This document shows, piece after piece, positions 8,502-17,572 of a DNA stretch of 64,000 nucleotides (position 1 is the first letter of the stretch; every line of letters starts with the position of its first letter). Under the pieces are notes generated by a model, which ran no database searches, was not told the DNA's origin, and saw nothing but the letters and a program-made list of their open reading frames with translations. This stretch comes from Lachnospiraceae bacterium (lineage in GTDB: Bacteria; Bacillota; Clostridia; Lachnospirales; Lachnospiraceae): NCBI GenBank assembly GCA_022769665.1, contig JALEIR010000042.1:1-64000 (forward strand), written 5' to 3'. A program made the position numbers and the translations under genes.

Positions 8502-9608
8502 TTATCGACACCTGACTTCCACGTCACCGCTGCCGGTCTGCACATTTACTTTGCATTCGCCACTTCCAACAGTTATACTGCCGCAGGTAGCCTGATAAAA
8601 CTCTCCGCCTGCTCCGTAAACAGTACATTCCCCGCTTCCCACGGTTGCATGAACTTCCGCGCCTCCGATTCCTGTCAAATCCAGCTCGGCATCACCGCTG
8701 CCGGTGGTTACGCTGATCCGTCTTACACCGTTCTCCGCTTTCATCTCCACATCACCGCTGCCGGTTTTGATGACACACTCCTCCATACTTCCCCGAAGCT
8801 CCATATCGCCGCTGCCGGTTCCGGCCGTCAGGCTTCCCACAGCAAAATTTACGGCTTCCACATCACCGCTGCCGGTCTGTAAGCGCATTGCTTCGGCCCG
8901 GAATCCTGTCAAATCGATGTCTCCGCTGGCTGTATGTAAGGATGCCTTTCCGCTCTCCAGATTATATAGCTTCATATCCCCGCTGGTAGTTTTCAGTTCC
9001 ATCTGATTTGCTTTGATTTCTCCTGCTTCCAAATCCCCGCTCATTGTTCCTGCTTCCAGCACCGAAATTCCGTCAGGTATGCGAACCGACAACTGAATAT
9101 CTCCGCTATACTGATTCACTGTATCATAAGATAGAATGGTTTTTCCGAAAAGTATAATCTTCTTTGCACCTTCACGTCGGCCTACATCCTTTATTCCGGC
9201 ATGAAACACATTGTTCTCATCATATTGATAAAACTGATACCTTTGCTGTAACTGTGTGTCTCCGTCGTTATGATAGTCAACATGAATACAGCCATCGTCG
9301 GATTTCCCGATTATGACATCCGCTACCAGGCCCTCAATTACAATTCCTCTGAAATTTCCTTCATAGGTACCGTTTTTTTCATCGGCATTCTCTGTAATCT
9401 GAATTTCCTGTTTCAAATCTTCTTCGGGCAATTCCTGGATCATGTCCTCAATACTACCGAGCTCCTCAATAATCTCATCCTCAGTTTTTCCTGCTGCCAG
9501 GCCTTCCGCAAAATGCTGCTCGTAGTCCTCCATAATATCCTTCTGTAATTCCATATTAAAGCTTTCCAGCTTATGTTTTAAGGCATCCAAATACTCTGTT
9601 CTTGTCAT
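8502..9608 (-). CDS. HAAS-domain/DUF4097 beta-helix protein
   Basis: A 368-residue protein. The first 65 residues (MTRTEYLDALKHKL... to LPEED) match the HAAS/DUF1700 signalling domain found next to PadR regulators. The rest is a DUF4097 (putative adhesin-like) right-handed beta-helix with repeated GSGD, TSGD and ASGD turns roughly every 18-20 residues. No membrane helix or signal peptide is evident, so a cytoplasmic regulatory role is as likely as adhesion. It lies 71 bases downstream of padR and is probably co-transcribed. The repeat is also visible in DNA: a 13-base unit recurs with three-base-multiple spacing between 8525 and 8876. Confidence 0.82.
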   Translation of the reverse strand: MTRTEYLDALKHKLESFNMELQKDIMEDYEQHFAEGLAAGKTEDEIIEELGSIEDMIQELPEEDLKQEIQITENADEKNGTYEGNFRGIVIEGLVADVIIGKSDDGCIHVDYHNDGDTQLQQRYQFYQYDENNVFHAGIKDVGRREGAKKIILFGKTILSYDTVNQYSGDIQLSVRIPDGISVLEAGTMSGDLEAGEIKANQMELKTTSGDMKLYNLESGKASLHTASGDIDLTGFRAEAMRLQTGSGDVEAVNFAVGSLTAGTGSGDMELRGSMEECVIKTGSGDVEMKAENGVRRISVTTGSGDAELDLTGIGGAEVHATVGSGECTVYGAGGEFYQATCGSITVGSGECKVNVQTGSGDVEVRCR

Positions 9609-9679
9609 GGCTCTCCTCCTTTAATACCGCTTAGCGGTGAATTTTCCTGTCTTATATCCGTTATGACCAATACATCCTT

Positions 9680-9988
9680 TTAATTCTGCATCAAATTGTT
9701 TACCGCCCGGATGAAGTCTTCCCATTCCTGTTTTAGCGCATCCTGATACTTGATTCCTTTATCTGTCAGCCTGTAATATTTCCTGGCCGGTCCGGATTCC
9801 GATTCCACAAGATAGGTCGTCACATAGTCGTCATCCTTCAGTTTTCGTAAAATAGGATACAATGTTCCTCCGGCAATAGACATTTCCACGGAAATCCGCT
9901 CGGTCAGTTCATAGCCGTACTTGTCACCCCGGACAAGCTGTGAAAGGACACAAAGCTCTAAGGCACCTTTTTTAAACTGTGTATTCAT
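9680..9988 (-). CDS. PadR-family transcriptional regulator
   Basis: A 102-residue winged-helix repressor of the short PadR (subfamily 2) type. The signature KYGYELTERI is followed by the GGTLYPILRKLKDDDYV recognition/wing region and by GPARKYYRLTDKG. The start has AGGGGA upstream. It precedes the HAAS/DUF4097 gene, a recurrent pairing in Firmicutes. Autoregulation is likely: a 14-base perfect palindrome overlaps the -35 of its promoter. The transcript has an unusually long leader carrying a possible 21-codon ORF. Confidence 0.9.
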   Translation of the reverse strand: MNTQFKKGALELCVLSQLVRGDKYGYELTERISVEMSIAGGTLYPILRKLKDDDYVTTYLVESESGPARKYYRLTDKGIKYQDALKQEWEDFIRAVNNLMQN

Positions 9989-10012
9989 CGTACATCCCCT
10001 TTCCCTTATGCT

Positions 10013-10078
10013 TTATCTTTTAACACACCGATAATATGTCCAGAATCCCTGAAAGAAAGTGTTCATAATCATGTACAT
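10013..10078 (-). CDS. Possible 21-residue leader peptide upstream of padR
   Basis: A short frame, MYMIMNTFFQGFWTYYRCVK plus a final R, lies in the padR leader. It has AAGGAG exactly eight bases before its ATG, a better site than padR itself has. The peptide is rich in aromatic residues. It could be a leader peptide or a small membrane-active protein, or simply chance; conservation would decide. Confidence 0.4.
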   Translation of the reverse strand: MYMIMNTFFQGFWTYYRCVKR

Positions 10079-10117
10079 TTCATCATCTCCTTTTTCCTAT
10101 TCTCCTTTGATGAGATG

Positions 10118-10150
10118 ATTGTATCACATGCTATTATATATTGCAATATA
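10118..10150 (-). promoter_or_regulatory. padR promoter with overlapping palindromic operator
   Basis: Reading leftwards, -35 TTGCAA (10141-10146) and -10 TACAAT (10118-10123) are 17 bases apart, with an extended TG. The perfect palindrome TATATTGCAATATA (10137-10150) covers the -35. A directly repeated TACTATTTAAA lies just upstream (10149-10176). These are probable sites for PadR autorepression. Confidence 0.6.
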
Positions 10151-10185
10151 CTATTTAAAAAAATGTACTATTTAAATATAAAATA

Positions 10186-10230
10186 CAAAAAAGGGAACCC
10201 TGTCTGCCGGATGACAGACGGGATTCCCTC
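10186..10230 (-). terminator. Terminator of the gltB-gltD operon
   Basis: On the minus strand, GGGAATCCCGTCTG pairs imperfectly with CAGACAGGGTTCCC and is followed by six T. It lies about 20 bases after the gltD stop. Confidence 0.8.
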
Positions 10231-10250
10231 TATTGGTTTAAGTTTTAACA

Positions 10251-11744
10251 CTACTGCACCACCAGGTTCGAGTATCCCATCAGGCTCTCATCTACAGCTC
10301 TGGCTGCTTCCCTGCCTTCCCGGATTGCCCATACCACCAGAGACTGCCCTCTATGCATATCTCCGGTCACAAACACATTTTCCCGGCTGGTCTGGTACTT
10401 CCCTGATTCTGTCTTCACATTGGTACGTTCGTTCAGCTCTACACCAAATGCATCGGCAATATAACTCTGTGTGCCCAGGAAACCGGCGGCAATCAAAACA
10501 ATATCTGCAGGGAGTTCCTGTTCACTGCCGGCTACCTCCTTCATATTCATTCGCCCGGTGGCGGCATCCTTCTCCCATGCAAGCTTTACAATCTTTACCG
10601 CTTTCAGATTTCCGTTCTTATCCTTAATAAACTCTTTCACCGTAGACTCGTAAATACGGGGATCCTGTCCGTATACGGCAATGGCCTCCTCCTGACCGTA
10701 ATCTGTTTTGCAAATCTTCGGCCATTCGGGCCATGGATTGTTCGCTGCCCGCTTGTCGGGAGCCTTGGGCATCATCTCAATCTGTGTTACACTCCTTGCA
10801 CCATGGCGGATAGAAGTTCCCACACAATCGTTTCCTGTGTCTCCACCACCGATAATGACTACATGCTTATCCTTTGTATCAACATATTTCTTATCCTCAA
10901 ATCCGGAATCCAACAAGCTTTTTGTATTTGCTTTCAAAAAATCTACCGCAAAGTATATTCCCTTGGCATCTCTTCCGGGGGCTTTAATATCTCTGGGATT
11001 GGAAGCTCCGCAGGCAAGTATAACCCGGTCAAACTCCCGAAGCAGCTTGTCTGCTTTCATATCTTTTCCCACATCTACGCCCGTCACAAAGGTAACGCCC
11101 TCTTCTTCCATGATTTCCCGTTTTCTGTCCACAATCTGCTTTTCCAGCTTCATATTGGGTATTCCGTACATCAACAGTCCGCCGATACGATCCGAGCGCT
11201 CAAAAACCGTGACGGAATGTCCTCTCTTGTTCAACTGGTCGGCTGCTGCCAAACCGGAGGGACCGCTGCCCACAATGGCAATATTCTTTCCCGTACGCAC
11301 TTTGGGCGGGTTGGCTGACGCATACCCTTCCGCATAGGCATTTTCGATAATGGCGTATTCGTTTTCTTTTGTTGACACCGGGTCTCCGTTCAATCCACAG
11401 GTACATGCCGCCTCACACAGTGCCGGACAGACTCTGGAGGTAAACTCAGGAAAATTGTTGGTTTTTTTCAGCCTGTTATATGCCTGCTCCCAGTTTCCCG
11501 TATATACCAAATCATTCCACTCCGGAACCAGATTGTGCAGCGGACAGCCGCTTGCCATCCCGCAAATCATCATTCCGGACTGGCAAAAGGGTACTCCGCA
11601 TTCCATACAGCGGGCGCCTTGAAGCTGCTGTTGTTCTTTCGGCAAATGCTCATGAAATTCATTGAAGTGCTTAATACGCTTCTTCGGGTCCTGGGCTTTG
11701 CTGACTTCTCTTCTATATTCCATAAATCCGGTAGGTTTTCCCAT
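10251..11744 (-). CDS. gltD: Glutamate synthase [NADPH] small subunit
   Basis: The 497-residue beta subunit of GOGAT. It takes electrons from NAD(P)H through FAD and low-potential 4Fe-4S clusters to the GltB subunit. The N-terminal cysteine-rich segment (CMECGVPFCQSG, CPLHN, CPALCEAACTC) provides the cluster ligands. Two Rossmann motifs follow: GSGPSGLAAA for FAD and GGGDTGNDCVG for the nicotinamide cofactor. The C-terminal VFVTGDMHRGQSLVVWAIREG is the usual FAD-binding end. The start has AGGAGG ten bases upstream. It lies 155 bases after gltB, and that spacer carries palindromes. Confidence 0.95.
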   Translation of the reverse strand: MGKPTGFMEYRREVSKAQDPKKRIKHFNEFHEHLPKEQQQLQGARCMECGVPFCQSGMMICGMASGCPLHNLVPEWNDLVYTGNWEQAYNRLKKTNNFPEFTSRVCPALCEAACTCGLNGDPVSTKENEYAIIENAYAEGYASANPPKVRTGKNIAIVGSGPSGLAAADQLNKRGHSVTVFERSDRIGGLLMYGIPNMKLEKQIVDRKREIMEEEGVTFVTGVDVGKDMKADKLLREFDRVILACGASNPRDIKAPGRDAKGIYFAVDFLKANTKSLLDSGFEDKKYVDTKDKHVVIIGGGDTGNDCVGTSIRHGARSVTQIEMMPKAPDKRAANNPWPEWPKICKTDYGQEEAIAVYGQDPRIYESTVKEFIKDKNGNLKAVKIVKLAWEKDAATGRMNMKEVAGSEQELPADIVLIAAGFLGTQSYIADAFGVELNERTNVKTESGKYQTSRENVFVTGDMHRGQSLVVWAIREGREAARAVDESLMGYSNLVVQ

Positions 11745-11752
11745 CTTTCATC

Positions 11753-11899
11753 ATCCTCCTACTATTATCATTCTGCCATGCCGACATGCTCGCAGCACCG
11801 CTGCCCGCTGTCGCGGCGTTCGCCGTATGCGCTCTCCTCCGTATATGCACTTTTGTAAGCAGGCTTACAACGTGCAATACGAAGTAGAGCGCGCATGGC
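11753..11899. other. gltB-gltD intercistronic spacer with palindromes
   Basis: This spacer separates two genes of one operon and is more GC-rich than other gaps here. It contains a perfect inverted repeat TTGTAAGC-AG-GCTTACAA (about 11853-11870) and smaller GC-rich palindromes (GGCG-TT-CGCC). No ORF or T-run is seen. Possible roles are mRNA processing or stabilisation, or it may be a REP-like insertion. Confidence 0.35.
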
Positions 11900-14800
11900 T
11901 CATCGTTCGCGCATGTTCGCGTAAAACGCCTCTATCTGTGCCTGCTCCGCACTCAAGCCCTTTTCCTCCATCTGCACAATCGTCTTTAGCACTCTCTCAT
12001 AGTCATGAGGAATGATCTTTTTGAACTTAGGCAGATATTCACCGAAATTATCAAGAATTTTCTTTCCCTTTTCGGAATTTGTCAGAGCCACATGCTCCTG
12101 AATCATTGCTTTCAGTTCCAGCACATCATATTTTGAGGTAATCTCTCCGGAAGAAACCATTTCCTTATTCAAACGCTTATACAGGTCATTGCCTTCATCC
12201 AGTACATATGCAATGCCGCCGCTCATACCCGCTGCAAAGTTCTTACCCGTGGGGCCCAGCACAACCACCCTTCCGCCGGTCATATACTCACAGCCGTGGT
12301 CTCCAACGCCTTCCACTACCGCACTGGCACCGGAGTTGCGGACGCAAAATCTCTCACCCGCCACACCATTGATAAATGCTTTACCGCTGGTTGCTCCGTA
12401 AAGTGCCACGTTTCCGATGATGATGTTCTCGGATGCATCAAAGGTACTGCCGGCAGGCGGATAGACAATCAGTTTACCGCCGGAGAGACCTTTTCCGAAA
12501 TAATCGTTGGAATCACCTACCAGCTCCAGGGTCAATCCCTTGGGAATAAAGGCTCCGAAGGACTGTCCGCCGGCTCCCTTACAGAGAACATGGTAGGTAT
12601 CCTCCTCCACATTATCACCCAGCTTTTTGGTAATCTCGCTTCCCAGAATCGTACCCAGGCTTCGGTCTGTGTTGGACACGTCCACTTCAATACTCCTCTT
12701 TTGTCCCGCATCAATGGCTTTCTGAAGCTGCTTTACCAGTACCCGCTCGTCAAGCGTTTTTTCCAGTTCAAAATCATAGACCTGTTTGGGGTCAAAGGTG
12801 CATTTCACCTTGCTTCCCTCATAAGGATTGGAAAGAATCTGGGTCAGGTCGATTTCCTGCTGCCTCTCGTTCAGATTTTCCTTTACTTTCAACAAATCGG
12901 TTCGTCCAACCAGCTCGTCAACGGTGCGGACACCCAGGGCTGCCATGTACTCTCTCAGCTCCTCGGCAATAAATCTCATGAAGTTCTCAACATATTCCGG
13001 CTTTCCCTTGAAATTCTTTCTTAGCTCCGGATTCTGGGTAGCTACACCCACCGGGCAAGTATCCAGATTACATACTCTCATCATGACACAGCCCATGGTT
13101 ACCAGCGGAGCTGTCGCAAATCCGAATTCCTCGGCACCCAGAATTGCCGCAATCGCCACATCACGTCCGCTCATGAGCTTTCCGTCCGTCTCTATACGAA
13201 CCTTGTTTCTCAAGCCGTTCATAATCAGTGTCTGATGTGTCTCCGCCAGGCCAAGCTCCCATGGAAGTCCCGCATTATGAATGGAATTTCTGGGTGCTGC
13301 TCCCGTACCTCCGTCATATCCGGATACCAGAATAACCTGTGCCCCCGCTTTGGCAACACCCGCTGCGACGGTTCCCACGCCTGCTTCCGAAACCAGCTTT
13401 ACGGAAATCCGGGCATCCTTATTGGCATTCTTTAAGTCGTAAATCAGTTGCGCCAAATCCTCGATGGAATAAATATCGTGATGAGGAGGCGGTGAAATCA
13501 GGGACACACCGGGTGTGGAATGTCTGGTCTTGGCAATCCAGGGATATACCTTTCCTCCGGGCAAATGTCCGCCCTCGCCGGGCTTTGCGCCCTGCGCCAT
13601 CTTAATCTGAATTTCCTTGGCACTGACAAGATAACGGCTGGTAACACCGAATCTTCCGCTGGCAACCTGCTTGATGGCAGAGCAGCGATCCAGTCCGTCG
13701 GGACCTACCGTCAGTCTTTCCAAGTCCTCGCCGCCCTCTCCGGAATTGCTCTTTCCGTGCAGTCTGTTCATGGCAATTGCCATGGTCTCGTGAGCTTCCT
13801 TGGAAATAGAACCGTAGGACATGGCTCCGGTTTTAAATCTGGTGACAATGGTCTCTACCGGCTCAACTTCCTCCAGCGGTACACCCTTTTTGGGATAATT
13901 AAAGTCCATCAATCCCCTAAGATTCCTGATAGAATTTTCATCATTCACCATGGCGGTATACTGCTTGAACATCTGATAGTCGCCCCGTCTGGTAGACTCC
14001 TGCAGCATGTGAATTGTAGCAGGATTGTAAAGATGTTCGTCTCCGCCGCTTCTCATTTTATGGTGCCCCGGGCTGTCCAGTGTCAGGTCATTACCCAATC
14101 CCAGCGGGTCAAAGGCCATAGAGTGCAGCTCATCCACCTGTCTCTCGATATCCTTTAAGGTAATACCACCCACACGACACACCGTATTGCTGAAATATTT
14201 GCTGATGACATCCTTATCAATACCGATTGCCTCAAAAATCTGAGAACCCTGATAGGACTGAATTGTGCTGATACCCATTTTGGATGCAATCTTCACAATG
14301 CCGTGCAACACCGCATTGTTGTAATCATTCACCGCTGCGTAATAGTCCTTATCCAACATATGATTGTCAATCAGTTCTTTAATGGAATCCTGTGCAAGAT
14401 AAGGATTGATTGCACAGGCCCCGTACCCCAGAAGAGTTGCAAAATGATGCACTTCTCTTGGCTCTCCCGACTCCAGAATCAAAGCCACACGGGTTCTCTT
14501 CTTGGTGCGCACCAGATATTGGTTCAAAGCGGACACCGCAAGCAGGGAAGGTATGGGTACATGGTTCTCGTCCACACCCCGGTCAGATAGAATCAAAATA
14601 TTCACACCGTCTCTGTAAGCACGGTCAACCTCCACGAAAAGTCTGTCAATGGCCCGTTCCAGACTGGTGTTCTTATAATAAGTAATGGGAACCACCTCAA
14701 CCTTGAAGCCCTCCGCTTTCATATTCTTTATCTTCAGCAAATCCGTATTGGTCAAAATCGGGTTATTGACTCTCAAAACATTACAATTCTTGGGCGTTTC

Positions 14801-16450
14801 CTGTAAAATATTACCCTCGGTTCCGATGTAAACCGTAGTAGATGTAACAATCTCCTCGCGAATGGCATCAATGGGCGGGTTCGTCACCTGTGCAAACAGC
14901 TGCTTGAAATAATGAAACAGCGGATGATAAGTCTTGCTCAACACCGGCAGCGGTGTATCCACACCCATAGCGGCAATGGCCTCTGAACCGTTCTTTGCCA
15001 TAGGCAGGATGCTTGCCTTCAATTCGTCATAGGTATATCCAAAGGCCTTCTGCATCCTCTGACGCTCCTCGTATGAATACTCAGGCACCCTCTGGTTGGG
15101 AATGGTTAAATCCTTCAAAAAGACAAGATTATTGTCAAGCCACTCGCCGTAGGGCTGTGCGGAGGCGTACTTTTCCTTCAGCTCCTCATCGGAAATTACC
15201 TTGCCCTGCACCGTATCCACCAAAAGCATCTTACCGGGGCGCAGTCTCTCCTTTACCTTAATCTTTGTGGGATCGATGTCCAGCACACCCACCTCAGAGG
15301 AGAGAATCAGGGTATCATCCTCCGTAATCATGTAGCGGGAAGGGCGAAGGCCGTTTCTGTCCAGTACCGCTCCCATGATATCTCCGTCGGAGAACAAAAT
15401 GGAAGCCGGGCCGTCCCAAGGCTCCATCATGGTCGCATAATATTGGTAAAAATCTCTCTTGGTCTGTGACATTGCCTTGTCATTTGCCCAAGGCTCCGGA
15501 ATGGCAATCATCACCGCCAGGGGCAAATCCATACCGCTCATTACCAAAAATTCCAGGGTATTGTCCAACATGGCGGAGTCGGAACCGGTCTTATTGATTG
15601 CGGGAAGGACCTTATGCATCTGTCCCTTCAAATACTCGGACTCCATATTTTCTTCCCGGGCAAGCATTTTGTCGGCATTTCCTCGGATAGTATTAATCTC
15701 ACCGTTGTGTACCATAAGCCGGTTGGGATGAGCTCTCTCCCAGCTTGGATTGGTATTGGTAGAGAAACGGGAATGTACCATGGCAATGGCAGACACAAAA
15801 TCCTCACTCTGTAAATCCGCAAAGAAGGTCCGAAGCTGTCCCACCAGGAACATACCCTTATAGACAATGGTACGGCTGGAGAAGGATACCACATAGGTGT
15901 CCTCTGTGGACTGCTCAAACAGACGGCGTGCGATATAAAGCTTGCGATCAAAGTCCAATCCCTTTTTTACACCGGCAGGTTTTTTCACAAAGCCCTGCAT
16001 GATATGAGGCATACACTCCACCGCTTTATGTCCCAGCACGTTTGGAAAAGTGGGCACCTCACGCCAGCCGAGGAACTCCAGTCCCTCCTTCTCCACGATG
16101 ATTTCAAACATCTTCTTCGCCTGGTTTCTGCGCAGTTCCTCCTGAGGGAAGAAGAACATTCCCACGCCGTACTCTCTCTCCTTTCCAAGTTCAATGCCCA
16201 GAGGCTTTGTCACTCTGGCAAAAAACTTATGGGGAATCTGGGTCAGGATACCCACGCCGTCGCCGGTCTTTCCCTCGGCATCCTTTCCGGCTCTGTGTTC
16301 CAGATTTTCCACTATCTTCAGGGCATTCTCTACCGTCTCCCGGCTCTTCTTGCCATTGATATTTACACAGGCGCCGATACCACAATTGTCGTGTTCAAAC
16401 TCCTGTCGGTAAAGCGGTGCTTCCGGTACTTCCTTCTTCACATCAAACAT
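11900..16450 (-). CDS. gltB: Glutamate synthase large subunit
   Basis: The 1516-residue alpha subunit of GOGAT. It hydrolyses glutamine, channels ammonia and reductively aminates 2-oxoglutarate to make two glutamates. The N-terminal class II amidotransferase domain should start at Cys23 (HDNCGIGA) after removal of a short propeptide. The FMN/synthase barrel follows, with GEGGEDLERL and KPGEGGHLPG. The 3Fe-4S ligands are in CNLDTCPVGVATQNP with an upstream Cys, and a C-terminal GXGXG beta-helix (from about 1260) follows. Full length and intact. Transcribed from a consensus promoter at 16539-16567 through a terminator-like hairpin. Confidence 0.96.
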   Translation of the reverse strand: MFDVKKEVPEAPLYRQEFEHDNCGIGACVNINGKKSRETVENALKIVENLEHRAGKDAEGKTGDGVGILTQIPHKFFARVTKPLGIELGKEREYGVGMFFFPQEELRRNQAKKMFEIIVEKEGLEFLGWREVPTFPNVLGHKAVECMPHIMQGFVKKPAGVKKGLDFDRKLYIARRLFEQSTEDTYVVSFSSRTIVYKGMFLVGQLRTFFADLQSEDFVSAIAMVHSRFSTNTNPSWERAHPNRLMVHNGEINTIRGNADKMLAREENMESEYLKGQMHKVLPAINKTGSDSAMLDNTLEFLVMSGMDLPLAVMIAIPEPWANDKAMSQTKRDFYQYYATMMEPWDGPASILFSDGDIMGAVLDRNGLRPSRYMITEDDTLILSSEVGVLDIDPTKIKVKERLRPGKMLLVDTVQGKVISDEELKEKYASAQPYGEWLDNNLVFLKDLTIPNQRVPEYSYEERQRMQKAFGYTYDELKASILPMAKNGSEAIAAMGVDTPLPVLSKTYHPLFHYFKQLFAQVTNPPIDAIREEIVTSTTVYIGTEGNILQETPKNCNVLRVNNPILTNTDLLKIKNMKAEGFKVEVVPITYYKNTSLERAIDRLFVEVDRAYRDGVNILILSDRGVDENHVPIPSLLAVSALNQYLVRTKKRTRVALILESGEPREVHHFATLLGYGACAINPYLAQDSIKELIDNHMLDKDYYAAVNDYNNAVLHGIVKIASKMGISTIQSYQGSQIFEAIGIDKDVISKYFSNTVCRVGGITLKDIERQVDELHSMAFDPLGLGNDLTLDSPGHHKMRSGGDEHLYNPATIHMLQESTRRGDYQMFKQYTAMVNDENSIRNLRGLMDFNYPKKGVPLEEVEPVETIVTRFKTGAMSYGSISKEAHETMAIAMNRLHGKSNSGEGGEDLERLTVGPDGLDRCSAIKQVASGRFGVTSRYLVSAKEIQIKMAQGAKPGEGGHLPGGKVYPWIAKTRHSTPGVSLISPPPHHDIYSIEDLAQLIYDLKNANKDARISVKLVSEAGVGTVAAGVAKAGAQVILVSGYDGGTGAAPRNSIHNAGLPWELGLAETHQTLIMNGLRNKVRIETDGKLMSGRDVAIAAILGAEEFGFATAPLVTMGCVMMRVCNLDTCPVGVATQNPELRKNFKGKPEYVENFMRFIAEELREYMAALGVRTVDELVGRTDLLKVKENLNERQQEIDLTQILSNPYEGSKVKCTFDPKQVYDFELEKTLDERVLVKQLQKAIDAGQKRSIEVDVSNTDRSLGTILGSEITKKLGDNVEEDTYHVLCKGAGGQSFGAFIPKGLTLELVGDSNDYFGKGLSGGKLIVYPPAGSTFDASENIIIGNVALYGATSGKAFINGVAGERFCVRNSGASAVVEGVGDHGCEYMTGGRVVVLGPTGKNFAAGMSGGIAYVLDEGNDLYKRLNKEMVSSGEITSKYDVLELKAMIQEHVALTNSEKGKKILDNFGEYLPKFKKIIPHDYERVLKTIVQMEEKGLSAEQAQIEAFYANMRER

Positions 16451-16488
16451 GGCTGTACTCCTTTCGTGTATCCAACATTACTACATAC

Positions 16489-16533
16489 AAAAAAGGACGC
16501 AATGAGCCTGTTTGCGCCTCATTGCGTCCTTTT
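16489..16533 (-). terminator. Terminator-like hairpin in the gltB leader (possible attenuator)
   Basis: A perfect 16-base stem (16491-16506 with 16518-16533) and an 11-base loop is followed on the minus strand by six T. It lies between the predicted transcription start (about 16532) and the gltB start at 16450, so it would terminate gltB transcripts about 45 nt into the RNA. No antiterminator pairing is obvious. Confidence 0.6.
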
Positions 16534-16538
16534 AAGGT

Positions 16539-16567
16539 ACTATACACTATTTCTTTCTATTTGTAAA
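16539..16567 (-). promoter_or_regulatory. gltB promoter
   Basis: -35 TTTACA (16562-16567) and -10 TATAGT (16539-16544) are 17 bases apart, oriented towards gltB. Confidence 0.7.
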
Positions 16568-16687
16568 CAACTACTTTTTCATAAATTGTCAGATTATTTG
16601 ACGCTTATGCTTTTATTCTTTTATTGTGTGAATATTTAAATATTTCTTTTTTCCGCGTACACAATTTTACAATCTCTACCGCTCTCT

Positions 16688-17560
16688 TCAGCCTTTGTAA
16701 ATAGCCGTCTTCAAACTGTGATATACTTTGGAAAATACCTTGCTCTCCGCCATCTTTCTTCGAAGCGGAGCCAACGTCAAAGCCATAATTGCTTTATATT
16801 TCAAAAGCTCTGCCTTTCCCATGTATGAAGAAGTAATCTGCTTATGCTCAAGTTTATCACGTTTTTTGTTTTCTTTGCTCTCGGAATAGCCGCCGCCTTC
16901 GTAGGAGGACACAGGAAAATCCACGTGGACAAATTCGGCTTGTGCCCGATAAAAGCACCATAGAAAATGGTCATAGTCCGCACGAATTCTGTATTGTAAA
17001 TCATAAGGCTTCTTCTTACACAGTTCCGTACTGTAAAAGCAGGACTGATGGCAGGGAATATTGCGGTAACAGGTAAAGCCGGTAATCCTTGGAGCGGAAG
17101 CTATGATTACTTTTGTCTTATCGCTGAAGGTATCTCCGTAAAAAACATAAGTCTTCTGCCTCCCGTCAGCCGTTTTCTTTTCTTCACAGTTTGTTGCACG
17201 GACGTCACTGATCACCGCTGCCACACGCTCCAACACCCGTTCATCCGCCAGCACATCTCCGCAGTTTAAGAAAAGCACGAACTCACCCGAAGCATGTTCC
17301 ACCGCCTGATTCATGGCATCATAAATACCCTTGTCTTCTCCCTCAAAGAAATGAACGCGGCTTAGAAATTCTTCACCCATAACTGCATCGCAGGCATCTA
17401 TATGTTTCCGGGCTTTCAGGAAATCCGTGGAGCCGTCTGTACTGCCGCCGTCCTTGACAATCACCTCATAGTCCGTACAAGTCTGTTTTGCTACGCTGAG
17501 CAGTGTTTCCTTCAATTTTTCTCCTGAACAAAAAGAAACGGTTATAATAGAAAATCTCAT
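16688..17560 (-). CDS. Glycosyltransferase family 2
   Basis: A 290-residue GT-A type transferase. The N-terminal MRFSIITVSFCSGEKLKETL, VIVKDGGSTDGSTD and the LFLNCGDVL segment (donor-binding acidic residue) are standard for GT2 enzymes of the WcaA/EpsE type. No transmembrane helices are evident, so it is cytosolic or membrane-associated and likely adds a sugar to a surface polysaccharide or glycolipid. It lies 12 bases after the HAD/CPBP fusion gene and ends the mraY-like/greA operon. Acceptor and donor are unknown. Confidence 0.85.
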   Translation of the reverse strand: MRFSIITVSFCSGEKLKETLLSVAKQTCTDYEVIVKDGGSTDGSTDFLKARKHIDACDAVMGEEFLSRVHFFEGEDKGIYDAMNQAVEHASGEFVLFLNCGDVLADERVLERVAAVISDVRATNCEEKKTADGRQKTYVFYGDTFSDKTKVIIASAPRITGFTCYRNIPCHQSCFYSTELCKKKPYDLQYRIRADYDHFLWCFYRAQAEFVHVDFPVSSYEGGGYSESKENKKRDKLEHKQITSSYMGKAELLKYKAIMALTLAPLRRKMAESKVFSKVYHSLKTAIYKG

Positions 17561-17572
17561 GAAAAACCCACC

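Noticed and set aside
8525..8876. CRISPR-like regularly spaced repeats of a CACCGCTGCCGGT unit
   Set aside because: The spacing is a multiple of three and the repeats lie in frame inside the DUF4097 gene, where they encode the GSGD turns of a beta-helix.
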